Positions 10,955 to 23,400 of a stretch of 64,000 nucleotides of DNA are shown piece after piece. Origin of the DNA: Patiria miniata (lineage: Eukaryota; Echinodermata; Asteroidea; Valvatida; Asterinidae). A program made the position numbers and the translations under genes. Each line of letters begins with the position of its first letter. Position 1 is the stretch's first letter. A model generated the notes under the pieces. The model saw only the letters and a list, made by a program, of their open reading frames with translations, was not told the DNA's origin and searched no databases. The DNA is taken from contig NW_024037063.1 of the NCBI RefSeq assembly GCF_015706575.1, positions 23,002,927 to 23,066,926 of the forward strand. The letters are read 5' to 3'.

Positions 10955-13900
10955 TTAGTTTGATGTGTTGAATGAAGGGCTGATGGAATCGAGCTGCGTT
11001 GAAGGCGACGGCGTCCGGATTGTCTGTATCAAAAAGATGGCATTTAAAACTATTAATAAGTCTCCAACCTAGAAACGGACATTTTGGCAATTACAGCATT
11101 AATGAAAGGAAGTGTAATGTCCTTGACAGAGCCAATTAACCATGATATCTAATTAATGATTCAGAGAAATGATCCAAAACTACTAGTCTGTAATATCCTT
11201 GAATGACTAGATGATGGATGTATAGGGCCTAAGATTTGAACAACACATTTTCAGGTTTATTCACTGAACTCTTAAAAGCTGTCACGGACACTGGAACTGC
11301 CTGTTTAAATTGCATGAAACCAGTTTGGGGAAAAATAAGCAATTTTCTGAAATTGGGTACCAATTTTATGAAGCTACTTTGCACATAAATGTGCCTCGAT
11401 GTAATGGGTAACCACCCAGAAATGGGCCTGATCTTCTGAATCTAAGAACTTTGTATTCCTTTGTTTAGAAAAACAACATGAGTTTATAACTGATACCAAT
11501 TCAACCATATGAAATGTAATGGTGGTGTAACTTTAAGGGATGTCATTTGACATTTTGTTTGTAAACCTCACCTTGAATTTCCTGCGTAGAGCCTTGGTCA
11601 TGAGCGGTGTTAGTCCGGTACCCTGACTCTCGATTGGCTTTCCCTTTAGCGGTGTCCCGCCTGGACTGCGGACCATGCTCACCCTCCTGAGGGAGCCTCG
11701 GAACTGCAATGCCTCCTGGGAAATCCTGCCAGCCGATAAAGGAGGGATATTAAAAGGTACGTGCATCACTATTAAAATGGATTTACTACCAAAATATTTA
11801 TATTTCTAAATTTTTGTTAGTAGAAGATTTGAAGTTACAGAATAAACAGTGGAAGAACTTTGAGGTATAAACTAAAAGCACTTTTTATTGAAAATATTTA
11901 TGAACCCTAACCCTTCCCAATCCTTCAAAGCCCACCAGCAGTTTTTGGAGGATTTTGTAGGATTGAGAGAGGTAGAGTCCAGTCATTGTTACTTTGCATG
12001 GGGCTCGGTGCCCCTTGAAACTTGGTAGGTACAAAGACAGTGCCATTGGGTTCCTGCACAGTGGAGGATTTTGTAGGATTGAGGAAGGTAGAGCCCAGCC
12101 ACTGTTTCTTTGCATGGGGCTTGATGCCCCTTGAAACTTGGTAGGTACAAAGAGTGTACAATTGCATTCCTGCACAGTTGAGGATTTTGTAGGATTGAGA
12201 AAGGTACAACCACTGTTACTTTACATGGGGATGAATGCCCCTTACAAGTACAAAGAATTTGCTATTAGTTTCCCACATAGTGGGGAATTTGGAGGATTCA
12301 GAAAAGCCAGAAGACAAAATCAAATAAGGGGTAAGGGTTGATAGCAAATTCAGAAACCAGTGCAGGGATGCTTACCTGCTTCTAAGCACCATACTATTTA
12401 CATTCTCATCATTCGTTCGGTGCAGGGATCGTCTCTTCCTCGGTTTCGCCGTTTTGAGATCGTCCCTGCCTGCCTCGCACATACCATTGGCTATATTCTG
12501 CCATGACACAATAAGACAAAACATCTTTTTATCTTATTCAGTAGTAATCCTTTTTAATTTTAGAAAGCTTTTCATTGTTTGGTACAGTTTGTAAAGAGAT
12601 ACCAATGCTGCCCTTGAATGGAAGGGCCAAGTCAGGACGCAAAAATTGAAAAATAAATGCACAAAAATAGGATGTCACACAAATTTGTTGATCCTATACA
12701 TGGTGTTCAGATGTGCTGTATTCTCATAAAATCTTGCAGATTTTTAAGGTCAACTTGCATGCTGCATTCTAAAAAATAATTTAATTAAACTGACTTTGAT
12801 CTTTCATGTTTTTTTGTTGTGGGGGACGTTTTTAAAAAGTGATAAGTAAAGACTTTGAATTGGAGTGAGTTTGAAGATGCATCAATGCAAATCGCAAAGC
12901 AAGGGAAAGGCATGTTACATGTCAGTCAGAGGATTACTATTATCTTTGTATTTATAACTAGTTTCGTGCAAAAAAATAGACCATTCCTTATGGTTGAGAT
13001 GGAAGTGTCGTGTAGGGTCTGGTAGAGCAAGGGTGAAGGCACCCATTCTCTTGATGTACCTTTCTGTCCTTGAACGTCTTTTTCAGCTGGATATTCATAA
13101 TATCGGTGAGCGTCACGACCGCACGTTGGTTAGATATGTCCAAAGATGGTTGCTGTAGTAACAGAACACATTAAAATGAAACAAATCTTGCCAAATGTTG
13201 AATTAAATGAGGCATGAATGGATGGATCTTATTTAAGAAGCGGGGGCAAAGTCTCATTCTAAAGTCATTAAAAACATTGACTTGGTTCTCTTTTGATCAA
13301 CCGAATGAGAATTTACTGTATTTTGGTTAGTTGTTACAGCTCTGAGAAGAATTGAATTGAGCCTTGTTACAGGGTTCCCTTCCCACAGAAATCTTAAAAA
13401 GGAAATTCCATGACTTTTCCAGGACAAATATAAGGGCTTCCCATGACCAATTTCTTCCGTGTATTGGCATCGTAGATAACTACATGTATTTACAATGCAA
13501 TGGCCTGTAGTCACACTAATAAGAAAGGTCTACACAGTGTGCAGTATTACGATCAAGAAGATGGCCTCCACCTCCTCACAGCCATCCGATACTCCCACTT
13601 TATCATGTTAAACTTTACACATGGCTGCCAAACACTTTTAAGGCTCTGAACACTACTTCAGCTATAAAAACTGCATGTAAGAATAGCACAGGACAAGAGT
13701 GATGATACCAAATCGATCACTAAACCATGTGATCGCTTCGGCACCAGCAATCTGGTCCCAGCTGGACGGTTACGTCATTGTGTCTCCCTAGACTACAGCC
13801 AAATATTACGCAATATCACAAATGGGTTGTGCAGATTTCCATGACTTTTCCATGACTTTCCATGATTTTCCATGATGTTGGGAACCTTACCTGTGGGTTT

Positions 13901-15508
13901 TTTTTGATAGTCAGTGAGACATACATGTACATACCTTAGCTTGTTGGTCAGTAACTTTCTTCAACTTGACGTTCATGATATCCGACAGTGTAACCACAGG
14001 TCGTTGTTTACTGCTGTCTGCCTGACTGTCTTTGGCTGCCACTGCCTTTTTCTTGAAGACCAGTGCTTTTGTGGGCAGTGAGATCGGTGGTGGTGGGGGT
14101 GGTGGCGGGGGTAGGGGAGGGGCGGTTGGTGGGGGGATGGTTGCCCCGGCCTGCACCCCTACGGTGCTAGCAGGTTTGGAGGGTTGGGATGGGATGGGTC
14201 CCGCTGGTTGTGGGGCTTGATGTTCAGCCGTGGTGGCAGGCCCTGCGTTTTGGCAGCTGCACATGCAGGCTGGAGTTAACTTACTGCTCTCAATTTGCTA
14301 CAAAAAAAAATAAACAGAGAGAAGGCAAACTCAGTAAAGCTGGTCCTACAGTACACAAAATTCTATTCAACAGATTCAGAATGGCTATTCACTGGAAGTC
14401 TACACAGTGGCACTGGTCAGATTTAGCCAATTCATTTGCGTATGGCGCTGTCCGGCTCACAAGTGACAGTCTGCCAGTCAATGGGCCGGATTTAGGCCAT
14501 TACTAGCATTACAAGGTAATCTCATACGATAGCACTGCCCCTCTTCCCAAGTCTAGTCCAAAGTGACAGTCAGTCAGTCAGGGAACACACCATGTTCAAT
14601 ATTCTAGGAGGAACCGTAAAGGCTGATTACAATGGCTAGGCTACAAGGCTGGCAGTCACACCTTTATCTATGGGAAGTGGATGCAGCCACTTCCATAGAC
14701 TTGTGTCATATTCAAAGCCGTAGCCAAGCCTAATTTACTCACGGCTTAACAATTTGAGTTTTGATTTGCTGTTATACCTTGAGTGTGTGTATCTTGAGTT
14801 GCTTTATCTGCTGATGCAGCAGCATGAGTTGGTCCTTAGTTTCTCGAAGCTCCCTCTGATAGACCCTGGACGGAAAGACAGTGTCTTTCACCCAGTCAAG
14901 GCTCTGGGAATAAAAAGGAAAAATGGAAAATTTTCACGAGTACAAAACCTGTGTTATGAGTGTTAAGGATTGGACATTGTGATGTTATTGTGATGTTAAA
15001 AAAATTGTTTTCATGATGATTAATTTTTTAGCAGACAAACCTGTGTGACTTGGGAACTACACCACCTCCACGCACCGCCGAGTTCAGGAAACGGCAACCA
15101 AGACGTGATGCCAATATCCAGTAGGGGCAATGGTACGGGGATGTAAATATCAGACTCACTTGTATCCATGCTGGATCTATTTCCAAAAAAATAAAAATAT
15201 AAAACAAAACAATTCTGGAGTATTAAATGTTAACTCATCACAACCGGTGAAAACTGTTGTGCAAATGAACAGATGTTTTCATCGGCCGACGTTATCCTGC
15301 CCACACTTAGCCTAAGGAATACACATGTACATTTAATAAGGAGTAAACGTTTTCAACAGAAGTTTTACCCTGAAGAATTCTGTTGTTCCTTTCCTTCCTG
15401 CTGTAGCTGGTACTCTGCGAGTTGGTCCCTCGGTTTGTATGGGTGGTGACGTCGTCGGCGACGCTTTGAGTAATACGAGGTATGCCGGCGTCTGTGAGAG
15501 CCAGCCAT
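10955..15508 (-). CDS. PRR11: Proline-rich protein 11 (PRR11), complete, seven coding exons
   Basis: Coding exons in order: 15508-15369, 15176-15041, 14903-14778, 14297-13935, 13152-13060, 11715-11572, 11023-10955. All junctions are GT-AG, phases join exactly, and the total is 356 residues against about 360 in vertebrate PRR11. Start: ATG at 15508 has an in-frame upstream TGA. Protein order is a basic N-terminus (RRRRRHH), a Trp/Pro segment ending WRWCSSQVTQ, the helical signature VKDTVFPSRVYQREL with a likely coiled coil after it, a Gly/Pro/Ala region with a run of nine prolines, two copies of a VVTL(S/T)DIMN motif (end of exon 4 and exon 5), the conserved block RSPGGTPLKG...GTGLTPLMTKALRRKFK, and a short Ser/Thr tail. 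In vertebrates PRR11 is a cell-cycle-regulated protein tied to late S-to-mitosis progression and actin/chromatin control; the role here is inferred. AATAAA overlaps the stop codon. Confidence 0.93.
11951..12300. repeat. 116-bp tandem repeat in PRR11 intron 5
   Basis: Units begin at 11951, 12067 and 12183 with GATTTTGTAGGATTGAG, and a fourth truncated unit ends near 12300. Each has a TGCATGGGG...TGCCCCTT block. Open frames read through it on the minus strand because of the repeat, not because of a gene. Confidence 0.85.
13369..13895. mobile_element. Possible hAT-like MITE pair in PRR11 intron 4
   Basis: The left end CAGGGTTCCC with a following ATTCCATGACTTTTCCAGG, and the right end with TTCCATGACTTTTCC repeats and GGGAACCTTACCTG, form rough inverted ends. 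This CAGGGTTCCC type is common among animal hAT MITEs. Boundaries are approximate and the 8-bp target duplication is not confirmed. Confidence 0.4.
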
Positions 15509-16354
15509 GTGAGTCGCAGATCCTCACGAGTCAGTGACTAGGTTCTTGCAGTTCACAAAAGAATTGCTGGAATATTTGATGTGGACAGCCACCTGCAATC
15601 ACTGATGAAATTTTTAAAAAAGTAACTGACAATAACATTGATAAAACAAATATTTTTTTAAACAAATATAAAATTTAGCTTAGAATCTGCCTAGCCTAGG
15701 CTTACTTAACTACACTGGATTTTTGTGATCAGTGAAATTTCAAATCATCAACAAAAAGACAAACGAAATAGGCCCAAAATCTGAGCAAAAAATGTGGTCT
15801 TCTTTACAAAGTTTTTCAATATGACAGTGATGACACTTGATACTGACAGTGACAGTTTACCACTTTCTGTATCTGAAAAAGTACAAGGATGTGACACTTT
15901 GCATGATTTGTGCATGGTGTAACATGTATCATTATTTAGATGAAATACTTTATTAAAAATATGATACTTAATTAAAGGGCAAAAAAACTAAAAACACAGT
16001 GATTTTTTGTAAACATTTATTTAATAATTTTATTTCAAAAGTTTGACTTGTCATTGTCATGATTTAATATTTGATGATTGTTGTTAACGGTCATGACGGT
16101 AAACATGGTAAATGCCCATTAGTAGACAACCTCTAGAATTAGAATGGGGTACCTTCTTCAAGAAGTAAAAGCCCATATCATAACATGTCAATAGATCATC
16201 ACGACAATCATGCAAAAACAGTCAGTATCATGTGTACTGTCCGGATACTGGCCCACACACTTGTCAACACTGCACAGATCATTTCAGATGAATCATTACT
16301 TGTTAATAAACTTACAACAATCAACAGGATATTTGCAATAAAAATCATACTTAC

Positions 16355-16560
16355 ATCCTCTTTGCTTTGGGCTTGTTTCCAAATACACCGAGTGCTTGAT
16401 TTTGCTCGTAATTTCAGTCACCAAAAACGATTTTTCAAATCTCCCGCAACTTCCAATGACTTCGGACGGGCACAACGAAAATTTTGAACAGCTGGGAGTA
16501 CGTCGTGTGCCCAATCGCCTGGATGCAAATTGAACGGTTTTTCAATCGGCCGCGGGGACC
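16355..16560 (-). other. PRR11: Probable non-coding first exon and promoter of PRR11
   Basis: On the minus strand a GC-richer segment with CpGs ends in AGAGGAT|GTAAGTATG, a strong splice donor at 16354-16353. The PRR11 start codon lies in the next exon downstream, with a possible acceptor just before 15540. A CCAAT-type word (GCGATTGG) is nearby. First exon and promoter are inferred; the 5' limit is not visible. Confidence 0.45.
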
Positions 16561-17137
16561 AGACTGCTTTAATTAAAGGTAGTAAATGTACATTCGGGCA
16601 ATTATATGACATTGCTTGATCCTTTAATAACGTGAAACCGAAAGTGTTATTTTAGTAAAATGTTTGACCTGAAATATCTTTTGGTATTTTCCTACCAAGT
16701 TTTAAAGATGAGTATTTGATACATATCACAGAAATGTGCGCAATTGGCGGTTTCGAACTTACAGGTAAATTTAAGACTACTCCTTTAAAGACAGGTTGGC
16801 ATTCGGCACGGTAGTCGGTTTCCAACAGACGTCATTACATTATGGTTATGTTGTGGCATAATAAGTCTGGGTGCCGCGCACACCAGGTTGAATGAAAGTA
16901 AAACGTAAGAAATGAAAACAATCGTATGATTTTTGTTCATCATGTGACATACGCGTGAGTTAAACATTTGGCAACAAGTTTCCTGTTCAGGGAATGCTAC
17001 CTTGGCTTTTTATTGGAATAAGGCTCGTGTTATTGAAGTAAGGAAGGCTTTGTGTGTGTTGGTGTGTGGACATGGTGGTATTTTCATTTTAACTGCTTGT
17101 TTGTATTTGAATTGAAAGAAGTAATTTTATTTCGAAG

Positions 17138-17637
17138 TGGCTAGAGTATCGTTACGGCAGCCGTTGTTTAGCGCCCTCTACGATACTTTTTTGATTCGCA
17201 CGCAGGTACCGGGTATGTATGTAATTATTTGTTTCCCCACGTTTTAGCAAGCAGTGCGACAGCTCAGTCGATAGAGGGTAGGATTTTGCACCGCGAGGCG
17301 CGAGGTTGCGGGTTCGCATCTCAGTTTTGCACTCAAATTTCCCCTTGTTTAGCAAGCAGTGCGACAGCTCAGTCGATAGAGGGTAGGATTTTGCACCGCG
17401 AGGCGCGAGGTTGCGGGTTCGCATCTCAGTTTTGCACTCAAATTTCTTTCCTTTTCTTACCCGAGGCTTTGGAGGATTTTTTTAAAAAGGGAAATAAAGT
17501 CCGAATTTCATATTAACGTTCAAATTCACTTTTTTCCTTCTAATTTTAAATTTTATTCTCTTGTTTTTATAAAAGTTGCAGAAGGCCGTAACGATAGAAA
17601 ATGGGAAATGCGTTACGGCTGCCGTAACGATAGCCAC
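17138..17637. mobile_element. Inverted-repeat element carrying a tRNA-like tandem dimer
   Basis: The left end reads GTGGCTAgagTATCGTTACGGC. The reverse complement of the right end reads GTGGCTATCGTTACGGCAGC, so termini of about 24 bp match apart from three extra bases on the left. Inside are two near-identical 105-bp tRNA-like units and AT-rich sequence. No convincing target duplication was found. It could be a MITE that captured a SINE, or a composite. Confidence 0.55.
17243..17446 (+). repeat. Tandem dimer of tRNA-like (SINE-like) 105-bp units
   Basis: Two nearly identical copies, starting at 17243 and 17348. Each holds an A-box-like CAGCTCAGTCGATAGAG and a B-box-like GGTTCGCATCTC at tRNA-like spacing, with a GC-rich middle. 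A proper acceptor stem and a clean anticodon arm are missing, so this is a tRNA-derived repeat rather than a tRNA gene. Confidence 0.65.
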
Positions 17638-17919
17638 TGCGATTTTATTTTGCCAACGTTTGTCATGTTTTTATTTTTTTTGAAGAAACTTGCACCATTG
17701 CCAAAACCCTACTCCTTTAACTAGTAAGAAGCCCGCAAAATTGCCTGCAGCACAAAACACTAATAAAGTACAAAAACGTCCATCAAAATGGAGACATTTC
17801 ACACAGAACTGCTGCACAGTTTGCCCCTATACTCCGTACTTTATCTCTTGACATACTCACGTATCATGCGCAGAACTAACATAGGCGGATTCTGTCGGTT
17901 TTTAGGCCAAAATGATGAA

Positions 17920-18110
17920 AAATATGCCCTTTCCGCACTGAGCCAACCTGACACTTGAAACGTGCACGCATATGATCGAGCGATGATTTTCGGTTCGCTC
18001 GGAGCGCGCCGCGGGGCGTACGGTTGAAATGATAGTATGTGCATGCGTACAAGTGCATTTGTTATGCAAATCGATCTTGTCGCTCCGGCGCGGGAAGTGT
18101 AATGCGACGG
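17920..18110 (+). promoter_or_regulatory. CpG-rich promoter-like block upstream of Spinster gene
   Basis: A GC- and CpG-rich island in AT-rich surroundings with an octamer word (ATGCAAAT at 18064-18071) and GCGCGGGAAGTG, which fits both E2F and ETS consensus. The transporter ATG is 2.4 kb to the right, so this could be its promoter with a non-coding first exon, or a repeat fragment. Inference only. Confidence 0.3.
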
Positions 18111-18164
18111 CTGTTTCTTGTTCAATGAATTCGCCCAGACTGTATGGTTGCACATATTCCAAAA

Positions 18165-19200
18165 ATTTGGGACTCTCAATCCTGTGATGAGAGTCCCAAA
18201 ACTTAAGGTAGTGAAAACTAGCAGTACATGAAACTAGACTGGCACCTGAAACAACAGTAATGACAAGCTCCTCAGTTCAGACAGTAGATTAGTCTGCGTA
18301 ATGTGTGGCCAAAGGTACAGCACATCAATACCGACGCCACACTAGTGGGGCTGAGTTTTAGTGTGAAGTTTGGGAAGTATTTGGAAGTAAAGTCCGAGAA
18401 CTATTCAGTTGACAACTGACATATTGCACAGTATTTGAGAGTTCCGAATTTTCGGACTAGAAATGATTGTATAATTGATTTGCTTTTGAAACTGAAACTG
18501 AAATGCTGAAAACAAAGTAATGCAGTTTTTTATTACATTGGTTTTAAGCAGAAGGAAAAGGCCCTGGATGTACTTGCACAAACAAGTATCTAAATGCCTA
18601 CATTTTTCTTTTTTTTGTCATGGGTGCGAGTGCTTTTGAAACTGAAACTCAAATGCTGAAAACAAAGTAATGCAGTTTTTTATTACATTGGTTTTAAGCA
18701 GAAGGAAAAGGCCCTGCATGTACTTGCACAAGGAAGTATTCAAATGTGTACATGTATATATAATTACATTTTGTTTGTTTTTTTCTTTGTTTTGTCATGG
18801 GTGTTGTATTAGAGTTTGTTTTGAAGGGTTAAGAGTTCGTTTTTGTTAATCTGTTTTTTTCTCTCCAAATGACCTGGTTAGTTTCCCCCTTTATATTTGG
18901 TGTCTATTTATAGTTTGAAAGAGTTGTATATCCTGCTTCAAATACAAGGTATTCAGCAAAAAAGTGCTTAAATAGTAGTCCGAATATGTGGGATTTTCAA
19001 GTCTCAATACTGTGTAAAAGAGTCCCAAAACTTTAGATAGTAAAAACATGCAACACAAGAAAATAGACTGGCACGTGAAACAACCAGTCCACACACAGTG
19101 TCAGACTCCCTAGTAAAGGAAGTCACAACAAACATCTGGTGCCCAGACTGTATTTCCATACATTCCCTGCATACATACCACCAGACTACTGCAATCAATC
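18165..19200. repeat. Direct repeats with a 150-bp tandem duplication between
   Basis: A block with GAGAGTCCCAAAACTT and ACTAGACTGGCAC at 18165-18260 recurs in the same orientation at about 19005-19100. Between them a 150-bp unit starting CTTTTGAAACTGAAACT occurs twice, at 18483 and 18633, almost identical. It may be a decayed element; no protein is seen. Confidence 0.6.
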
Positions 19201-19504
19201 TTTGTTAAAAAGTTGGACATGTACCAGTCTGGTCTTTGGAATCAAATTGAAATCATTTGGCTTCACTCTCGGGTGCAAAATATTGAAGGGAATGTGTCTC
19301 CCTTAAAAATGTATTGGAAATTTCAAAATTTCTCTGGTGAAATACTGAGGACCCTGGCTTTGCCTCATGAACATTTGGAGAATTTTGTTGGCTAAAGAGT
19401 GAGTAAAGTTGGTGTGATTTTGTTTTGCATGTTTTTCTGCACTCGATGTCCCAGTCTGGTTCAGTACTAGTCGTGTTAAATGGTACTAAAGTAAATTCTT
19501 GCCA

Positions 19505-20425
19505 TTTTTACCCCTCAACCGAGAGGCTCGAGGGGTATTGTCATCGCCTACGGCGTCCGTCCGTCCGGGCGTCCGTCCGTATGTCGGGGCGGGCGGCCGT
19601 CTGTCCGGGCAACTTAGTTTCCGGATGATAACTTGAGATAGAAATGTTGTTTGGGATTGTAACTTTGGTAGGGGGTTGCCCTTGGGAGTAGACAAGTAAG
19701 AATTGGTTTTGGGGTCAAAAGATCAAAGGTCAAGGTCACCGAGGTGAGTTAAATGTAAATGGTTTCCGGATGATAACTTGAGTTAGAAATGAGATTTTGG
19801 TGTCTAACTTTGGTAGGGGGTTGCCCTTGTGAGTAGGCAAGTTGGGATTGGTTTTGGGGTCAAAAGGTCAAAAGTCAAGGTCACCGTGGTGAGTTAAAGG
19901 TAAATGGTTTCCGGATGATACCTTTAGTTAGAAATGAGATTTTGGTGTCTAACTTTGGTAGGGGGTTGCCCTTGGGAGAAAGCGAGTTGGGATTGGTTTG
20001 GGGGTCAAAAGGTCAAGGTCACCGTGGTGAGTTAAATGTAAATGGTTTCCGGATGATAACTTGAGTTAGAAAGGAGATTTTGGTGTCTAACTTTGGTAGA
20101 GGGTTGCCCTTGGGAGTAGGAAAGTTCGGATTGGTTTTGGGGTCCAAAGGTCAAGGTCTCCATAGTGAGTTAAAGGTAAATGGTACCCCTGATGATAACT
20201 TGAGTTGGAAATGATATTTTGGTGTCTAACTTAGGTAGGGGGTTGCCCTTGGGTACAGGCAAGTTGGGATTGGTTTTGGGGTCAAAAGGTCAAAGGTCAA
20301 GGTCACCGTGGTGAGTTAATGGTTTCTGCATGATAACTTAGTTACACATGATATTTGAGTTTGGAATGTCAGTTTGCCCTTTTCGACAAACTCCGGCTGA
20401 GGGGTTTCAACAGCAACGCTGTTAT
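19505..20425 (-). mobile_element. Pearl-like non-autonomous element, copy A
   Basis: It lies in reverse orientation to copies B (52868) and C (55234). One end is a hairpin (CCTC..AGCC/GGCT..GAGG) plus TAAAAA, then a CCGT tetranucleotide microsatellite, about five tandem core units of about 143 bp with TTTCCGGATGATAACTTGAG, and the other end CCCCTCAGCC with the hairpin AACAGCGTTGCTGTT. This design matches pearl elements of bivalves and echinoderms and Helitron/Helentron-related INE/DINE elements. It ends 52 bp before the transporter ATG. Confidence 0.75.
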
Positions 20426-20477
20426 GTTTTGTGTTATCTTTAATCCTGAAGCAGACACTGTCCTGACTGTTGCCAAA

Positions 20478-23400
20478 ATGGCCGCCAGTAAGGGAATTGA
20501 AGATGAGCCATTACTGAGATCGCTGGACTCGCCAGTAGAGGAACGACCCATCGATAACCATGTCCTGCCCGAGCCTGAGGATCATGATTTTGCAAGTGAT
20601 GTGCCCATCACAAACCCCGGGAGAAGGGCCTACATATCTACCATCATTCTCTTCCTGATCAACCTGCTCAACTACGTGGACCGTTACACGATCGCAGGTA
20701 AAAAGTAACAGGTTCTAAGACGGAACTGGGCACAGGCAGTAGTGGAGAAAAAAACACAAGAAACAAAAGGAATGATTTCTTTCACAATTTTCAGATTTAT
20801 GGACATTTGTAATTTTTCATACGTCTACTACACATTTTTTGAAGAAATAGTATAGAAATCGTGGAACAAAAGATTTTTTAAGGAGGAAAAAAATTTGGCA
20901 TCTTTTATTTTCACACCTTCAAAGCTCAAAAATTTAAACTCCTTTTTCTCAGTAAGTTACTTCCTTGACATGTCCATAAATGCGAAGTTCAAACGGCCAT
21001 AACTTGTCAGTGGAATGTGCTCTTTCTCGTACCGGCAAACCTTCCTTTAACTCTAATGTACACGTACCTGAATCCATCAAAATTCATACCCCTATTTTAG
21101 AGTATTTCAGTAATTCAGGATACGTGTACCTCAATATTGAAAACGGGGATTTTGTTGGAATCAGGATTGTAAGCCTACCTAAGTTACTGCAGGATTTCGA
21201 TGGATTCAGGATACCTCTATACTGACATGACTGAGCAGTCACCAACACAAACATTTGTGTGCATTACACAATAGGTGGATTTTGGCGGATTCAGGATCTT
21301 TCTAGTAGAAGTGCTCAAGGGGTTAGGGTAATCCTCTGCCCAGGTCTGTCTCATTTTGCCAGAATGCCTCACAAATAATTTTGTCCCAGTGAAATATTTA
21401 CATTGGAATGCCATGGTAGCACGAGGTGTGTCTTGGCCACTTGGGTCTCAAAAGTGACCAAAAGCACCCTGTCATGTTCGCGTACAGAGCTCATCTCCTT
21501 TGGATCCCAAATTTAGTGCAATTTAACAAACGTTTTACCAAAAATCATCTTCCAAATGACCATTATGCCAAACATGCTTTCGTGAACCCCATTGTGTTTG
21601 TTATTAAAATGTAAAACTGAGTTGATATATTCAATTGAAGAGAAAACTAGGTGCTTTCTACTGCATGTAAAAAACTGATTTCGTTACATTTGACCACATA
21701 TTTACCATGCAATTTTATGACAAATTTCATTTTTTCAATTCTTTTGGTCACAGCTAATTTAATCGCAATTCAGGCGACGTACGGTATTAAGGATAACGAT
21801 AGTCTAGCAGGGCTTGTGCAGACCGTCTTCATCATTGGTTACATGATAACATCACCGGTATTCGGCTTCCTCGGTGACCGCTACCCTCGTACCATCACCA
21901 TGTCGGCGGGAATCCTGTTCTGGGCAGCCATGACCCTCTCTGGTTCATTCGTCCCAGATAATGTAAGTCCAGCACCTGATTTCATTAAGCGCTGTGACGC
22001 GTCGTAACTGGAGTCATAAAGTGTTACATGTTGCGCGTCGCGACTTCTCATATGAACTATTTCATGAAACCTGTGATACATTGAGTGCATTGCAAGTTGC
22101 TCGACATCATGTTACAAGATTATGATGTCTTTTTTTATCACAAAATATCACAAAACCATCTTTTCTATAAAGCTAGTGTCGTACAGTAACAAATGAATGT
22201 GACCATAATATTTAGACAATGTATGTGAAGTTGAACTTGCGGAACCAAAGTAAATATTTATTAACCTTGAAATACAGTTGAAGTTTTGATGTAGATGTAT
22301 GTAGCTCACAACGCGAGCTTGTTTTCATGTAAACTGTATCATTTGTCCGCCATTTTGTTCTACGTTTTAAAATCTGAGAGAAGATCCGACCACTCTTTGC
22401 TGCATATCAACGACTATTTACTGTACATAGAATAAATACATAAAACAGTCACCGTATCATGCTATAGATACAACGAGACGATGCATTGCTTGTGTGACAT
22501 GTTTTGTGAAATGAATTTCAGGAGGCGTTGCAGCTGCGGGACATCGTATGTATAGGATGCATTGTAGCAGTGCGATGCACTGTAAGTTATGATGCGTTTC
22601 ATGAAATTTGGTTCAGATATTGTTGCATTGCTTCTCAGCTTGGCATCAACTTAATAGATTTGACATTGACGCCTTTTCTACTGACATGGTATTAATTGCT
22701 TCTTATTACCTTTTCACAGATGTTTTGGTTATTTGTTCTGATACGTGGACTCGTCGGGGTGGGTGAGGCCAGCTACACCACCATCTCCGTCACCATCATT
22801 GGTGACCTGTTTGTTGGTAACCGGCGGACTCAGATGCTGATGTTCTACTATTTTGCGGTCCCAGTTGGCAGGTATGTCGGCTGACCCATCTCTACAGCAT
22901 GACTGTCGAACCGGGCAGTCCTATTGTATAGGATTACACTGTTACACAAAATTGTAAGGCTTTCTTTGTCTTATTAATTTGAGAATGCATTTTTTGATTT
23001 GGTAATATGAAATATAAAGGTTTTGTTAAGGGAAAAATTGAGATTTTTTTTTAGAAATTCCTTACTTTTATTTACTTTATTTTTATGTTAGTGGACTTGG
23101 TTACATCGCGGGCAAAGGAATTGCGGAGGCCTTCCAAGACTGGCGATGGGCCCTGAGGGTAAGTTTGGAATATACCCCATGTAGGACCCAAAAAAAATCG
23201 GTCTCTGGTCAGCGCGCGCGTCGATTTTAATCATGTGCATCAATCCTTTTTTTTTCCAAAATGTTCCGTGGTAGCTCCAACAGCGCCCTCTATTGCCGCA
23301 CCTCTTCAAAAAATTTTACCAAAGGGTACCAAGGAATGGGAAATGCACCAAGGCAAATGATCGAGGGCACCAAGGCAAATTATGGAGGACACCAATGTAC

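Noticed and set aside
11885..12213. Overlapping minus-strand frames
   Set aside because: Read-through of the 116-bp tandem repeat in a PRR11 intron.
14032..14220. Plus-strand Gly-rich frame
   Set aside because: Antisense shadow of the polyproline exon of PRR11.
17243..17446. Two tRNA genes in tandem
   Set aside because: A- and B-box-like words are present, but the acceptor stem and a clean anticodon arm are not; better called SINE-like units.
17841..18179. 112-codon minus-strand frame in the CpG-rich block
   Set aside because: No family resemblance, overlapped by two other frames of similar length; open because of high GC content.
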